Positions 46,580 through 55,930 of a DNA stretch of 64,000 nt are shown here, piece by piece. The notes under the pieces are model-generated. The model was not told the origin of the DNA. It worked only from the letters and a program-made list of their open reading frames with translations, and did no database searches. Position 1 is the stretch's first letter. The number at the start of each line of letters is the position of its first letter. The position numbers were made by a program, and so were the translations under genes. The stretch is from Rhodovastum atsumiense. Its GTDB lineage: Bacteria; Pseudomonadota; Alphaproteobacteria; Acetobacterales; Acetobacteraceae. The stretch spans positions 4,943,501 to 5,007,500 of the forward strand of contig NZ_OW485601.1 in NCBI RefSeq assembly GCF_937425535.1. The letters run 5' to 3'.

Positions 46580-47446
46580 CTATCTCGCCGTGGCGGCCCC
46601 GTCCGCCGACGCCCGCTCCTGGCAGCGTGGCAGCAGCAGCTCGATCGTGGTGCCTTCTCCGGGCATGGTCTCCGCCCGGACATGGCCGCCCGATTGCCGG
46701 ACGAAGTCGAACACCACGCCAAGCCCGCCGTCGCGGTCGGGGGGCCGGGTCCCGCCACATGGTGCGAGGGCCTGCGCCATGACCGTGCCGCCCATGCCCC
46801 TCCCGGTGTCGGTGACGGCGATGGCGACGTAGTCTCCCGTGGGGGGCTGGCACTCGGGCGGGGATGCCGCGGGCTCGCGGACCGAAATGTTGTCGGCGGT
46901 CAGCAGCAGGGTGCCGCCCGTCGGCATCGCCGCGCGGGCATTGGCGGCGAGATGGCGCAGGCAGGTTTCCAGCTTCGCCCGGTCGGCGCTGATCGGCCAG
47001 AGGTCGGGGGCGATCTCGGTGACCAGCCGGATATGCTCTCCAAGCGCCCCCCTGAGCCGCTGTCCGGTCGATGCCAGTACCGTGGCGGTGGTCGGCCGCT
47101 CTCCGCGCTGCGGCGGGGCGGAGCCGGCCTGCAGGCGCTGCACCAGCCCGGCCCCGAGCAGGGCCGCCTCGCGGGCCTGGGTCAGCACCTCGCGCCGCAC
47201 GGCGTCGGGCTGGTTGTCAAGTTCCAGCAGCTCCAGGCAGGTGATGATCACCGAGAGGATGTTGTTGAACTCGTGCGCCACGGCGCGGGCCATGGCGCCG
47301 GGTGCCTCCGTCGCGGGCGGCCGGGCCGGTTCCCCGGCCCGCTGCTGTTCCCCGCTCTCCGCGATTCTGCCGCAGAGTTGCGTTTGTACGTCTTCGGCGA
47401 TGACGCGCGCAGGGTCAGGTTCGTCTTGGTGCCATCGCGGATTCAC
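46580..47446 (-). CDS. Truncated or degenerate sensor histidine kinase
   Basis: 288 residues from a GTG at 47446. The dimerisation/His box HEFNNILSVI (about 58) is intact, the ATPase N-box is HLAANARAAMP and G1 is DTGRGM. The F-box and G2 segments are abnormal: APCGGTRPPDRDGGLGVVFDF replaces the usual PFFTTK...GTGLGL, so ATP binding may be impaired. No sensor or membrane domain at the N-terminus. It resembles the C-terminal half of the hybrid kinase at 31007-33070. It could be a partner module or a decaying gene. Confidence 0.7.
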   Translation of the reverse strand: MNPRWHQDEPDPARVIAEDVQTQLCGRIAESGEQQRAGEPARPPATEAPGAMARAVAHEFNNILSVIITCLELLELDNQPDAVRREVLTQAREAALLGAGLVQRLQAGSAPPQRGERPTTATVLASTGQRLRGALGEHIRLVTEIAPDLWPISADRAKLETCLRHLAANARAAMPTGGTLLLTADNISVREPAASPPECQPPTGDYVAIAVTDTGRGMGGTVMAQALAPCGGTRPPDRDGGLGVVFDFVRQSGGHVRAETMPGEGTTIELLLPRCQERASADGAATAR

Positions 47447-47770
47447 GTTCGCCCCGCTTGGTCATGGCGTCGTGATGAAGAATAGGCGCATCGGCAACCG
47501 ATGCGGCGCGGCGATGCTTCATCTCCATGCCGGGTTTGCTCAGGTTGCACCCGGAGGAAAGCATCTACAACGCCGACATGTTCACGTTGATGTACGTTCG
47601 ATTGAGTATTTTTGCTTTTTTAATTATTGAATACGGTGAAATTGGCTGGTCTGTCATGGCTGGCCGCGCGGCCTTGACGCGCCGCCCGTCGTGGCCTGGC
47701 GGCCAAGGCTGGCGCCGGCCTGGGCCGGCGCAGCGGCGATGTCAGCGGCGAGGGAGACGATCTGGGGGTC
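47447..47770. other. Intergenic region without a recognisable gene
   Basis: 324 bases, tandem genes on the minus strand. AT-rich stretch at about 47585-47640. It probably contains the kinase promoter and the end of the CHAP transcript's downstream region. No RNA gene or stable hairpin noted. Confidence 0.45.
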
Positions 47771-48583
47771 TCAGCGCAGCGAGCGGTCGGGGGCCTCGGC
47801 GACCTCGTCGTAGCGCACGTGGCGGGTGCCCTGCTGGGCGGGGGTGTTGGCCACCATCATGCCGCGGTCGGGGCGGTCGTAGATGAAGCCGTAGGTGGCG
47901 TAGATCGCGCCGAAATTGCCGGAGGACTGGCCGAGTTCCACCCGCACCGCCGACCAGTCGTTGCGGCCGGAGACGTCGATCACCTGCACGCCACGGGTGA
48001 TGTTGCCCTTGCCCGACCAGGTCCAGTTGGCGTGGTCGATCTCGATCTGGCGGTTGTTCACCACCCGGCGGACCACCGCGACATGGCCGAGCCGCATGTT
48101 GCTGTTGGCGCGGAAGTTCAGGACGGCGCCGGGCTCGGGGCGGTGGCCGCGTTCATAGACGCCGGCCGCCTGGTCCCACCAGGTCACGGCATTGCCGGTG
48201 ATCGCGATGCCGGAGACGGCGCGGGCATAGGGCACGCACTGCAGCGCGGTGACGCCGCCGATGGAGGCGGGGCCCGCGACGTAGCGGACCTTGGCGGTCT
48301 TGGTCAGCTTGGAGCCGGCGTTGCGGCGGGGCGCGGGGGCAGCGGCGGCCTGGCGGATGAACTTCGCCCGGTGCAGGTTCTGGGCGTTGGTGGCGGTGCT
48401 GCGGGCCGGCACGACGCGGGCGCTGCCCCGGTTGGCCGCGGTGGACTCATGCGCCTTCTGCGCCGGGCGCGCGGTGGCGGGCTGGCTGAGCAGGACAAGC
48501 GAAGCGGCGAGGGCGGTACTCAGCAACAACTGTCGACCGAACCCGAACCGGGTACGGGGGAGTGTGTCTGGCGCGTGCCGCAT
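47771..48583 (-). CDS. Exported CHAP-domain peptidoglycan amidase/peptidase
   Basis: 270 residues from the ATG at 48583 (CAGGAGGA upstream). Signal peptide about 1-38 (ends ATA-R). A basic Ala-rich linker precedes a CHAP domain from about 112: catalytic Cys in LQCVPYARAVSG, His in RLGHVAVVRR, and Asn/Asp in DHANWTWSG. It should cleave peptidoglycan stem peptides in the periplasm. Cell-wall remodelling role inferred. Monocistronic. Confidence 0.88.
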   Translation of the reverse strand: MRHAPDTLPRTRFGFGRQLLLSTALAASLVLLSQPATARPAQKAHESTAANRGSARVVPARSTATNAQNLHRAKFIRQAAAAPAPRRNAGSKLTKTAKVRYVAGPASIGGVTALQCVPYARAVSGIAITGNAVTWWDQAAGVYERGHRPEPGAVLNFRANSNMRLGHVAVVRRVVNNRQIEIDHANWTWSGKGNITRGVQVIDVSGRNDWSAVRVELGQSSGNFGAIYATYGFIYDRPDRGMMVANTPAQQGTRHVRYDEVAEAPDRSLR

Positions 48584-48834
48584 GCTGCAAATCCTCCTGA
48601 ACCCTGACTGACGAGCATGGCGGTAACGCGATGTTTCTAACTTTGACAACCGGCTAGCGGCAGTCGTGAACGTCACATGTGCAGATTGCCGAAACCCCCC
48701 TGTGGATAAGTTTCGAAATAAGGAATATTCTCCTAATAACAAGCATTTGAAGTCGCTGTTGCAAAAGAGTTGCTTGCGTGTGGCTGTTTGGCAACTGCAG
48801 GTGCCACACGCAAGCGGATCGATACGATTAAAGA
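48584..48834. other. Intergenic region between CHAP and RidA genes
   Basis: 251 bases, tandem minus-strand genes; the CHAP promoter should be here, with AT-rich sequence around 48715-48770. Nothing else recognised. Confidence 0.45.
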
Positions 48835-49185
48835 CTATTTACAGGCTGTCACCATGATCTCCACCAGATACCGCGGATCGGCCATTTCGGCCTGTACGCA
48901 GGCCCGCGCCGGTGCGCCGTCCCGGGGCAGCCAGGCCGACCAGACCTCGTTCATCACCTGCCGGTCGCCGATGTTCTTCAGCCAGATCTGGGCCTGCAGC
49001 AGCCGGGTCTTGTCGGTGCCGTGCGTCTCCAGCAGTTCGTCGATCTGCGCCAGCACTTCCTCGGTCTGGCCGCGGACGTCTTTCTCAAGGTCGCGGGCGA
49101 CGCAGCCCTGCAGGAAGACGAAGCCGTGATACTCGACGGCCTTCGCCAGGATCGCGTTCGGCTCGGTGCGGATGATCTTGCTCAT
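48835..49185 (-). CDS. ridA: RidA/YjgF-family enamine/imine deaminase
   Basis: 116 residues from the ATG at 49185 (GGGGAGG upstream). Family blocks: LAKAVEYHGFVFLQGCVA, DVRGQTEEVLAQIDELL, WLKNIGDRQVMNEVW and the Arg in RACVQAEMADP. Members hydrolyse reactive enamines from PLP enzymes. The key Arg is present. No PLP-enzyme neighbour; acts as a trimer in the cytosol. Confidence 0.9.
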   Translation of the reverse strand: MSKIIRTEPNAILAKAVEYHGFVFLQGCVARDLEKDVRGQTEEVLAQIDELLETHGTDKTRLLQAQIWLKNIGDRQVMNEVWSAWLPRDGAPARACVQAEMADPRYLVEIMVTACK

Positions 49186-49632
49186 GGGGCCTCCCCTGGT
49201 TGCGGTGAGCGCGGCTTGGTAGGCCGCGCTCGCGCGCCCGGCAAGCAGGCCGGGGGCAGGGCACCCTGGGGGCGGGATCAGGCGGGGGCAGTATCCCAGC
49301 CTGGTATATTGGCTGGCGTATTGGGCGGTCGTGTCGGGGCTGCCAGCGTCTGCATTTCTTCTGACAAGTGAAATTGTAATTATATATTTATTTTTCTTCA
49401 AATATTCTGTGGCGCCATCAGAGACCATCCGGTGGGGTCTCTGGTGTATTTTGCCAAATAAACCAATCGAAATTGATAAAAATATTAAATATATATAGTG
49501 AAATACTCAAATTATAGTTGTAATTAAAGGAGATTAAAGCTAACCCCGCGCCAGTTTGCGTGGCGGGAGCACAACGCACTGCGTCCTGCAAGTGATTGCC
49601 TGTTCAACCACAGCGACGTTGCCGGACCTGTC
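49186..49632. other. Intergenic region with AT-rich island
   Basis: 447 bases between divergent genes. About 49370-49545 is AT-rich (repeated TTATATATT-like strings), probably holding the chemoreceptor promoter. No reading frame or RNA gene recognised. Confidence 0.45.
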
Positions 49633-51624
49633 ATGTCGTATTTCCTGCATCACCTCGGTCTTCGCACCAAGGTCATCATTGCCTTCACCGCCGTGCTGCT
49701 GTGCGCCGCGGCCCAGGGCTGGCTCGCGCTTGACGGCATCGGCCGGGTCAATTCCGTCAGCCGGGAGCTCGCGACCAACGCGCTGCCCAGCGCGCGCGCG
49801 CTCGGCCGCATCGCTCAGCTCATCGAGCGGCTGCGCTTTTACCAGTCCTTTGAACTGCTGGTCGATACGGCCGAACGGCCCGCCCGCACGCAGATGACCG
49901 CGAAGGTGCGGGCCGAGCTGACGGAGGCCCTGCGAACCTATGCCCCCCTGGTCTCCGGCGGCGAGGAGCAGCGCCTGTGGACGGAGATCGAGGCATCCTG
50001 GACGCGCTATGCCACCCTGTCCGACCGTTTCACCGCGACCCGTGATCCGGCGGAGGCCCGCCGCTCCCTGCTCGGCGAGATGGTCGCACCGATGGATGCG
50101 CTGCGCCGTGCCATCGATGGCGACCTCGCTTTCCAGGTTACCGATGGCGCCCGCGCCATCGCGACCGCGGACACGACCGGTGATTCGGCCGGCCTGGGCA
50201 TCGAGATCGCCCTGGGCCTGACCCTGCTGTTATGCCTGGGCATCGGGCTGTTCATCGATCGCGGCATTGCCGGGCCGGTGCGCCTGCTGACCGAGGCGAT
50301 GCGGCGGCTGGCCCGGCGGGAGATGGACGTGCCGATCCCCGGCACCGGACGCGGCGACGAGATGGGCGCGATCGCCGGGGCGGTGCAGGTGTTCAAGGAC
50401 AACATGCTGCAGGCCGACCGGCTCGCCGCCGAACAGGAGGCCGAGCGCGCGGCCAAGGAGCGGCGCCAGGCCGCCATGGACCGCTACACCGAGGATTTCG
50501 GCACCTCGATTTCCGGGGTGATGGCCTCGCTCGCCTCCTCGGCCGACAGCATGCGCAAGGCCGCGCAGACCATGGCGGAGGCCGCCGGCAGCGTGCACGA
50601 GGAAGCCAGCTCCACCGCCCGTGGCGCCGAGCACACCTCCCAGCAGCTGACCTCGGTGGCCGCCGCCATCGACGAGCTGACCAGCAGCGTCGGCGAGATC
50701 TCGCGCCAGGTTACCACCGCCTCCCAGGTGGCGCGCGAGGCGGTGCAGCGGGCGGATGCGAGCCAGGCCAAGATGCAGGGGCTGGCCGACACCACCACGC
50801 GCATCGGCGGCGTGGTGCAACTGATCGAGGACATCGCCGGCCAGACCAACCTGCTCGCGCTGAACGCCACGATCGAGGCGGCGCGCGCCGGCGAGGCCGG
50901 CAAGGGCTTCGCCGTGGTGGCGGGCGAGGTGAAGAAGCTCGCGGGCCAGACCGGCCGGGCCACCTCGGAGATCGGCGGGCAGATCGGGGCGGTGCGCGCG
51001 GCCACCGGCGAATCGGTGGCGGCGATGGCCGACATCGCCCAGATCATCGGCCGGCTGGACCAGATCTCGGCGCATATCGCCACCGCCGTCGAGCAGCAGA
51101 ACGCCACCGCGCGCGCGATCGCCACCAACCTGCAGACCGTCTCGGCGGCCGGCACCCAGGCGTCCGCGGCGATGCGCAAGATGGTCGGCGTGTCCGACCA
51201 GGCCGGCGCGGTCAGCCACGAGGTGCTGCAGGCGGCCCAGGGAATCGGCGAGGAAGCGGCCCGGCTGCGCTCGGAAGTCGACCAGTTCCTCGCCGCGGTG
51301 CGCGACGACAGCGGCACCCGCCGCCGCTACGAGCGCATCTCCGGCAACGGCACCACCACCACGCTCTCGGCGAATGGCCGCGGCCCCGCCTCTGTCGAGG
51401 TGCATGACATCTCCCGCAGCGGCATCGCCCTGGCCTGCGACTGGCGGTTGCCGCCCGGCGCCGAGGTCAGCCTCGCATTCCCCGCCGCCGGCGGGCCGAT
51501 CATCGCGCGCGTGGTGCGCGCCGGCGAGGGGGGCATGGCGCTGCTGTTCCGCCAGGACGCCGAATCGCTGGCCCGCATCGACCGCGTCATCGTCGCCATC
51601 GGCGGGGGTCGCCAGGCCGCCTGA
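49633..51624 (+). CDS. Methyl-accepting chemotaxis protein with C-terminal PilZ domain (paralogue)
   Basis: 663 residues. Membrane helix 8-32, helical periplasmic domain (about 33-185), second helix 187-209, HAMP (about 210-262), signalling hairpin [21 protein letters not shown] near 414-434 and a PilZ domain (about 560-655) with RRRYERISG and DISRSGIAL. Architecture and length match the receptor at 8820-10790, with sequence differences across the ligand domain, so they are old paralogues. Ligand and output unknown. Confidence 0.9.
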   Translation: MSYFLHHLGLRTKVIIAFTAVLLCAAAQGWLALDGIGRVNSVSRELATNALPSARALGRIAQLIERLRFYQSFELLVDTAERPARTQMTAKVRAELTEALRTYAPLVSGGEEQRLWTEIEASWTRYATLSDRFTATRDPAEARRSLLGEMVAPMDALRRAIDGDLAFQVTDGARAIATADTTGDSAGLGIEIALGLTLLLCLGIGLFIDRGIAGPVRLLTEAMRRLARREMDVPIPGTGRGDEMGAIAGAVQVFKDNMLQADRLAAEQEAERAAKERRQAAMDRYTEDFGTSISGVMASLASSADSMRKAAQTMAEAAGSVHEEASSTARGAEHTSQQLTSVAAAIDELTSSVGEISRQVTTASQVAREAVQRADASQAKMQGLADTTTRIGGVVQLIEDIAGQTNLLALNATIEAARAGEAGKGFAVVAGEVKKLAGQTGRATSEIGGQIGAVRAATGESVAAMADIAQIIGRLDQISAHIATAVEQQNATARAIATNLQTVSAAGTQASAAMRKMVGVSDQAGAVSHEVLQAAQGIGEEAARLRSEVDQFLAAVRDDSGTRRRYERISGNGTTTTLSANGRGPASVEVHDISRSGIALACDWRLPPGAEVSLAFPAAGGPIIARVVRAGEGGMALLFRQDAESLARIDRVIVAIGGGRQAA

Positions 51625-51672
51625 GCGGGCGGACGGGCAGGGACGGGGGATCGCTCCCGCGTCCCCGGGGGA

Positions 51673-52112
51673 TCAGGCGAAGACGTCGCCGTGGGCCCGG
51701 AACAGCCGCTCACGGAATTCCTCCAGCATCTTCAGGTGGGCGCGCAGCCGGCTGGTGGTGCCGCGCACGTCCCTGGCCTGCAGCGCTGCGAGGATGTCCT
51801 CGTGATGCACGATCGCCTCGGCCTCGTGATGCGCTTCCTGCAGTTCGAGATAGCGCAGCCGCTTGAGATGCACGCGCATGTCGTCGACGATCGACATCAG
51901 CCGGCTTCCTTCTGGGCGGCGATGCAGGCGAGGATGTCGGCGTTCGCCCGCTGGAACCGCGGGTCGTCGCCGTCCCATTTCCGCGCCACCTCGCCGAACG
52001 CGGTGATCTCCAGCGCTTCGCGCACGACCTGGGCCTCCCTGACCTTGTCGGCCGAGAGAAAGGAGACGCGCGCCAGGTCTTCCTTGGCCAGCCGGAAGAA
52101 TATCATGGCCAC
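51673..52112 (-). pseudogene. Broken GntR/FCD regulator
   Basis: Two overlapping reading frames carry parts of one FCD regulator. 52112-51897 gives SADKVREAQVVREALEITAF, the start of an FCD domain, without a winged helix before it. 51897-51673 gives VRVHLKRLRYLELQEAHHEAE and HHEDILAALQARD, the end of the same domain. The middle, including the first metal His region, is missing and the frames do not join. So the gene has lost its DNA-binding part, a central segment and its frame. Confidence 0.75.
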
Positions 52113-52648
52113 CTTCACGCTCAGCTACATGACCACCACCCTCGGCATCCCGCGCGCGACGGCGATGCTCGCGGTCATCGTCTCTATCCTTCGTGGGGGT
52201 GCGGGCGACGCCACTCATGGGCCTGATCTCGGACCGCGTGGGTTATGCCAAGGTCTACATCTTCGGCGCGGCGTTCACCTTCCTGTACGCCTTTCCGCTG
52301 TTCCACCTGCTCGGCACCCGCGACCCGGCGATCGTCGTGCTGGCGATGTCCATCGGCTATGGCATCGGCTTCAGTGGCCTCGCCGGGGCGCAGGGGGCGT
52401 TCCTCGCCAATCTGTTCGCGACGCGTACGCGCTTTTCCGGCATCGCACTGGTGCGCGAGCTGAACGGCCTGCTGATCGCTGGCCCGACGCCGTTCATCGC
52501 CTCGGCCCTGGTCGCCGCCGCCGGCGGTAGCCCGAACCTGGTGGTGATGTTCCTGATGGCCTGTTGCGCCATGACCATCGTGGCGATCCTGGTGGTGCGG
52601 CACCGCGCGGTGCATGGCGCGGAGCTGCGCGCCGCCGTCGCGGACTGA
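52106..52648 (+). pseudogene. Broken MHS-type major facilitator transporter, C-terminal half
   Basis: Plus-strand codons from 52106 read ATFTLSYMTTTLGIPRATAM, and after a frame change near 52186 continue VGVRATPLMGLISDRVGY and RFSGIALVRELNGLL. These are the second half of a metabolite:H+ symporter (ShiA/KgtP group). The N-terminal half is missing and a four-base insertion at about 52184-52188 breaks the frame. The downstream part alone has six or so hydrophobic segments. Begins exactly where the GntR remnant stops, indicating a deletion of the divergent promoter area. Confidence 0.75.
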
Positions 52649-52812
52649 CCACCGTGATGTGGACGGGACCCGTACCGGCGGTGCGGGTCCCGTCGGTCTT
52701 GCCTGGCCATTGCGAGTGGCTGGACCCGCCCCCTGGCGGGCTGCAGCTTGAACGAGGTTGGGCCGCTGTATAGCCTGCGACGGAGATGTTCGACCGGATC
52801 ATGGAAGGGGCC

Positions 52813-53691
52813 ATGAGCTACGGCCTGTTGTGGTCGAACCGAAACTACCGCCTCCTCCTGTCCGGCAGTGCAGTGACCAACCTCGGCGGTGGTGTCGCGG
52901 CCGTTGCCATGCCCTGGCTCGCGACGCTGCTCACGCGCGATCCTCTGATGATTTCGGCCGTGGCGATGGCCAGGTTCCTGCCGTGGTTCCTGTTCGCCCT
53001 GCCTGCCGGCGTCCTGACCGACCGCGCGGATCGCCGTCTCCTGATCATCCGGGCCGATTGCGTGCGGCTGGCGCTGGCCCTTTGCCTGGTCGCGATGACC
53101 CTGTCCCTTCCCACTGCGATGGCCTCCGGCCCCGATCGATCGGGGTTGGTGATCATGCTGACCGCCATCACCTTCCTGCTCGGCACCGCGGCGGTCGTGC
53201 GCGGCAACGCCGCTCAGACGCTGTTGCCGTCGATTGTCGGCCGCAACGACCTCGAACGCGCGAATGGTCAGATCTGGAGCGCCGAGCAGGTCATCGGCGG
53301 GTTCGTCGGCCCACCTCTGGCCGGTGCTCTCATCGCGGCCGGGATCGTCGTGCCGTTCGGCTTTACCGCCGCCACCCTGGCACTGACGATCGGCCTCATC
53401 TGGTTCATCACCCTGCCGGCTCGGACGCCGGGCGCGCACAAGCGGTTCTGGCCTGCCCTGCGGGAGGGCTTCGGTTGGATGCGGCAGAACCCGGCGATCT
53501 TGCGGCTCGCCGTTATGCTGGGGGCGATCAATGCGGTTTCGGCTGGCGGCCTGACGATCCTGGTGCTCTACGCCCAGGAGGTGCTCGACCTCAGGGCGAC
53601 GGGATACAGCACTTTGATCAATAAGTCTTGCCGAGGTCGGCTCCCCATCCATGGCGGCTTCTGGCACGGGGCACGGTCCGTCAGGTTTTGA
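52813..53691 (+). pseudogene. Truncated MFS transporter (enterobactin-exporter-like)
   Basis: 292 codons from an ATG at 52813 (GGAAGGGG upstream). WSNRNYRLLLSGSAVTNLGGG, PAGVLTDRADRRLLI and GQIWSAEQVIGGFVGPPLAG are those of MFS_3-type exporters, which usually have about 400 residues and 12 helices. After about residue 266 (GYSTLIN) the sequence changes to KSCRGRLPIHGG and then stops, so the last four helices are lost. Probably non-functional. The foreign tail is about 24 codons. Confidence 0.7.
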
Positions 53692-53694
53692 CCA

Positions 53695-54729
53695 TTAGGA
53701 GGCGTCGACGAGCTCACGCGGCGCCGGCCCGGCGCCGCCCCGATCCTGGTCTGGTGACGGCACGGTCGCGGCCGCCGCGACCCGCTCGATCGCCTGGGCC
53801 ACTTCTCCGGGGGCCGCGTAATGCACCATGTGCCCCACCTCCGGCAGGATCTGCAGCGTGCTGCCCCGGATCTCCTGCTGCAATCCTTCGGCCCGGCGCC
53901 GGAACACCACCCGGTCGCCCACGCCGGCGAGGATGGCCACCGGCAGGTCGAGGTTGCGATAGTGCCGGCGCAGGCCGATCGCGCCTGGGATCATCAGCAC
54001 GCCGTCCATCGACATCGCCCGGATCTGTGATGGGCGCAGCGTCATCGCGGACGAGTATTCGGCCTGGAACCGCGACGGCACCGGGGTCGGCGAGAACATC
54101 GCCCATTTCAGCAGCGGCATCTGCAGCCAGCCCAGCAACGGCGAAAGGGTGTGGCTCAGCAGGTCGCCGATCACCGGCAGGGCGCCGGCCGCCACCAGCA
54201 GCACGTCGGGGCGCAGCGTCCAGAAATAGTAGCCGGAGAGCAGCACCAGTCCGGCGACGTCGGCCTGATGGCGCACCGCGAGGGCGACCGCCGGCAGCGT
54301 GCCCCACGAATGCCCTACCACCACCGGCCGCACGACGCCGAGCCGGCGCAATGCCGCATGGATCAGGTCGGCCTGCTCGCTTGCGGTCCATAGCCGCCCG
54401 CGCGGGCGGTCGCTGTAGCCGTAGCCGGGGCGGTCGAAGATGATCACCCGGTGATGCGGCAGCAACCTTTGGGCGAGCCCGCTGGTGTTCCAGTCATCCC
54501 CGGTCACGGCATTGCCGTGGATCAGCACCACCGGGCTGCCGGTGCCGCGGTCGCTGTAGTGCAGCCGGACCCCGTCGACTTCGACGAACGCCCCCTCGGG
54601 AGGATGCCGCCGCTCCGCCCGGCGCGTCAGGAAATGGTTGGCCACGGCGAGCGCGGCCAGCGCCGCGACGCCGGCCAGCAGGGGGCCCCGGCCTGGCCGG
54701 GCCGGAGTCTTGGTCGCGAAGAGGGGCAT
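53695..54729 (-). CDS. Alpha/beta hydrolase with N-terminal membrane anchor
   Basis: 344 residues, ATG at 54729 after GGAAGG. One N-terminal hydrophobic helix (about 16-33). Hydrolase fold: oxyanion VLIHGNAVTGDDW near 67-79, nucleophile in VGHSWGTLPA (Ser about 140), and His in EVGHMVHYA near 305, with the acid in AGVGDRVVF. Epoxide-hydrolase/haloalkane-dehalogenase-like family, reaction unknown. Stop is four bases from the broken MFS gene on the opposite strand. Confidence 0.85.
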   Translation of the reverse strand: MPLFATKTPARPGRGPLLAGVAALAALAVANHFLTRRAERRHPPEGAFVEVDGVRLHYSDRGTGSPVVLIHGNAVTGDDWNTSGLAQRLLPHHRVIIFDRPGYGYSDRPRGRLWTASEQADLIHAALRRLGVVRPVVVGHSWGTLPAVALAVRHQADVAGLVLLSGYYFWTLRPDVLLVAAGALPVIGDLLSHTLSPLLGWLQMPLLKWAMFSPTPVPSRFQAEYSSAMTLRPSQIRAMSMDGVLMIPGAIGLRRHYRNLDLPVAILAGVGDRVVFRRRAEGLQQEIRGSTLQILPEVGHMVHYAAPGEVAQAIERVAAAATVPSPDQDRGGAGPAPRELVDAS

Positions 54730-54870
54730 GGTGTTCCTTCCCTGTGCCCGGCGGAGCGCCCGCCATCGTGTTGCGGTGCAACGCAGGCAAGGAAAGCCGG
54801 GTTGGAGCCATGCCCCGGCAAGGTCGTGCAAGAAGGCGGGAACAATCCCGGGCGGCGACGATCCGGGCGC

Positions 54871-55311
54871 TCAGCGCCGCGGTGGGCGCGGCGGCACCGG
54901 CAGGGAGGCCGAACCCGCCGCGGCCGTCGTGCCGCCGGCGCCGATTTCCTCGGGAGGCGGCGCCTCGGGGGAGGTGCCGATATTGCCGGCCACCGCGTTC
55001 ACGCAATCATCGACCATGGTCTCGCGCGCGAAACGCGACGACAGCCCGGCGCTCGGGTTCGATCCGACCAGCGAGGTCGAGCCGAACGGCGCGTCGCGCT
55101 GGCCGCCGGCGAACATGTCGCTGCGATAGATATCGCCGCGGTTCTGCCGCTCGAACACCTGGTCGGCGCGCTGCCGGCAGGCCGCCATGGTCTGCGCCGA
55201 CACGCCGGCGCGGTTGGAGGTGGTGCCGACCGGGTGGCCGCACCCGCCCAGCGCCAGCAGCAGCGCGGTGGCGGAGAGAAGGCCCCAAGGGGCAGACGAA
55301 GCGGCAGTCAT
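54871..55311 (-). CDS. Small lipoprotein of unknown function
   Basis: 146 residues. Signal with lipobox LALGGC near residue 24. Mature chain has RQRADQVFERQNRGDIYRSD and DDCVNAVAG; the tail is Pro/Arg-rich. No family recognised beyond small bacterial lipoproteins. The ATG overlaps the upstream gene stop (ATGA at 55308-55311). Confidence 0.75.
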   Translation of the reverse strand: MTAASSAPWGLLSATALLLALGGCGHPVGTTSNRAGVSAQTMAACRQRADQVFERQNRGDIYRSDMFAGGQRDAPFGSTSLVGSNPSAGLSSRFARETMVDDCVNAVAGNIGTSPEAPPPEEIGAGGTTAAAGSASLPVPPRPPRR

Positions 55312-55838
55312 GCGCAGGCTCCTGAGGCAAGGCGCGACTCGGTGGGGCCGGCCAGCCGGGCCGGGACCAGTGCGCGAAAGGGGGTTTCATCGAAGCGCGC
55401 CTCGCGGGTCAGCGGCGTGGTCGCGGCGGTGTGCAGCAGGGCACGGTCAAGCTCGGCGCCGCCGCGCGTCATCCGCAGCAGCGGGGCCGCCCAGCGCGCG
55501 CGTGCGAGCAGTTCCACCAGCGCCAGCAGGCGCAGGCAGGCGGACAGGCCGTAGCTCGTGTGCATGCCGAGCAGCCCGTCGATCGCCCCGGCCCAGCAAC
55601 AGGCATCGGGATCGGCCAGGGCAAGGTCGGTGGCGCTGCCGTCGCCCCGGCGGAACCGGAACATGCGCGCGTTGCCCCACACGCCCGCAGAGGCCGCTGC
55701 CCGCGCCGCGTCCCAGGCCGCCGCGATGTCGCGCAGCCGCACCGGCGGCAGCGCTTCCGGCGCCAGGTCCACCAGATAGGTCACGGTTCCGTTTTCCGTC
55801 GCAGTCACCCGGATCGGCGCGTGTGCGTTTCCCTGCAT
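55308..55838 (-). CDS. Hypothetical protein
   Basis: 176 residues from the ATG at 55838. Mixed alpha/beta, no signal peptide or membrane segment. Features a central DACCWAGAIDGLLGMHTSYG and LRLLALVELLARARWAAPLL helix. I do not recognise the family. Coupled by four-base overlap with the lipoprotein gene and divergent from the amidase gene. Confidence 0.7.
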   Translation of the reverse strand: MQGNAHAPIRVTATENGTVTYLVDLAPEALPPVRLRDIAAAWDAARAAASAGVWGNARMFRFRRGDGSATDLALADPDACCWAGAIDGLLGMHTSYGLSACLRLLALVELLARARWAAPLLRMTRGGAELDRALLHTAATTPLTREARFDETPFRALVPARLAGPTESRLASGACA

Positions 55839-55930
55839 GATCGCAGGATGGACCGCGGCGCCGGATCGCGCCACCTTTTCGGCCGCATTCCAGGAGTGAC
55901 CCATGCCCGAGCATCCAACGCGGGACCTCG

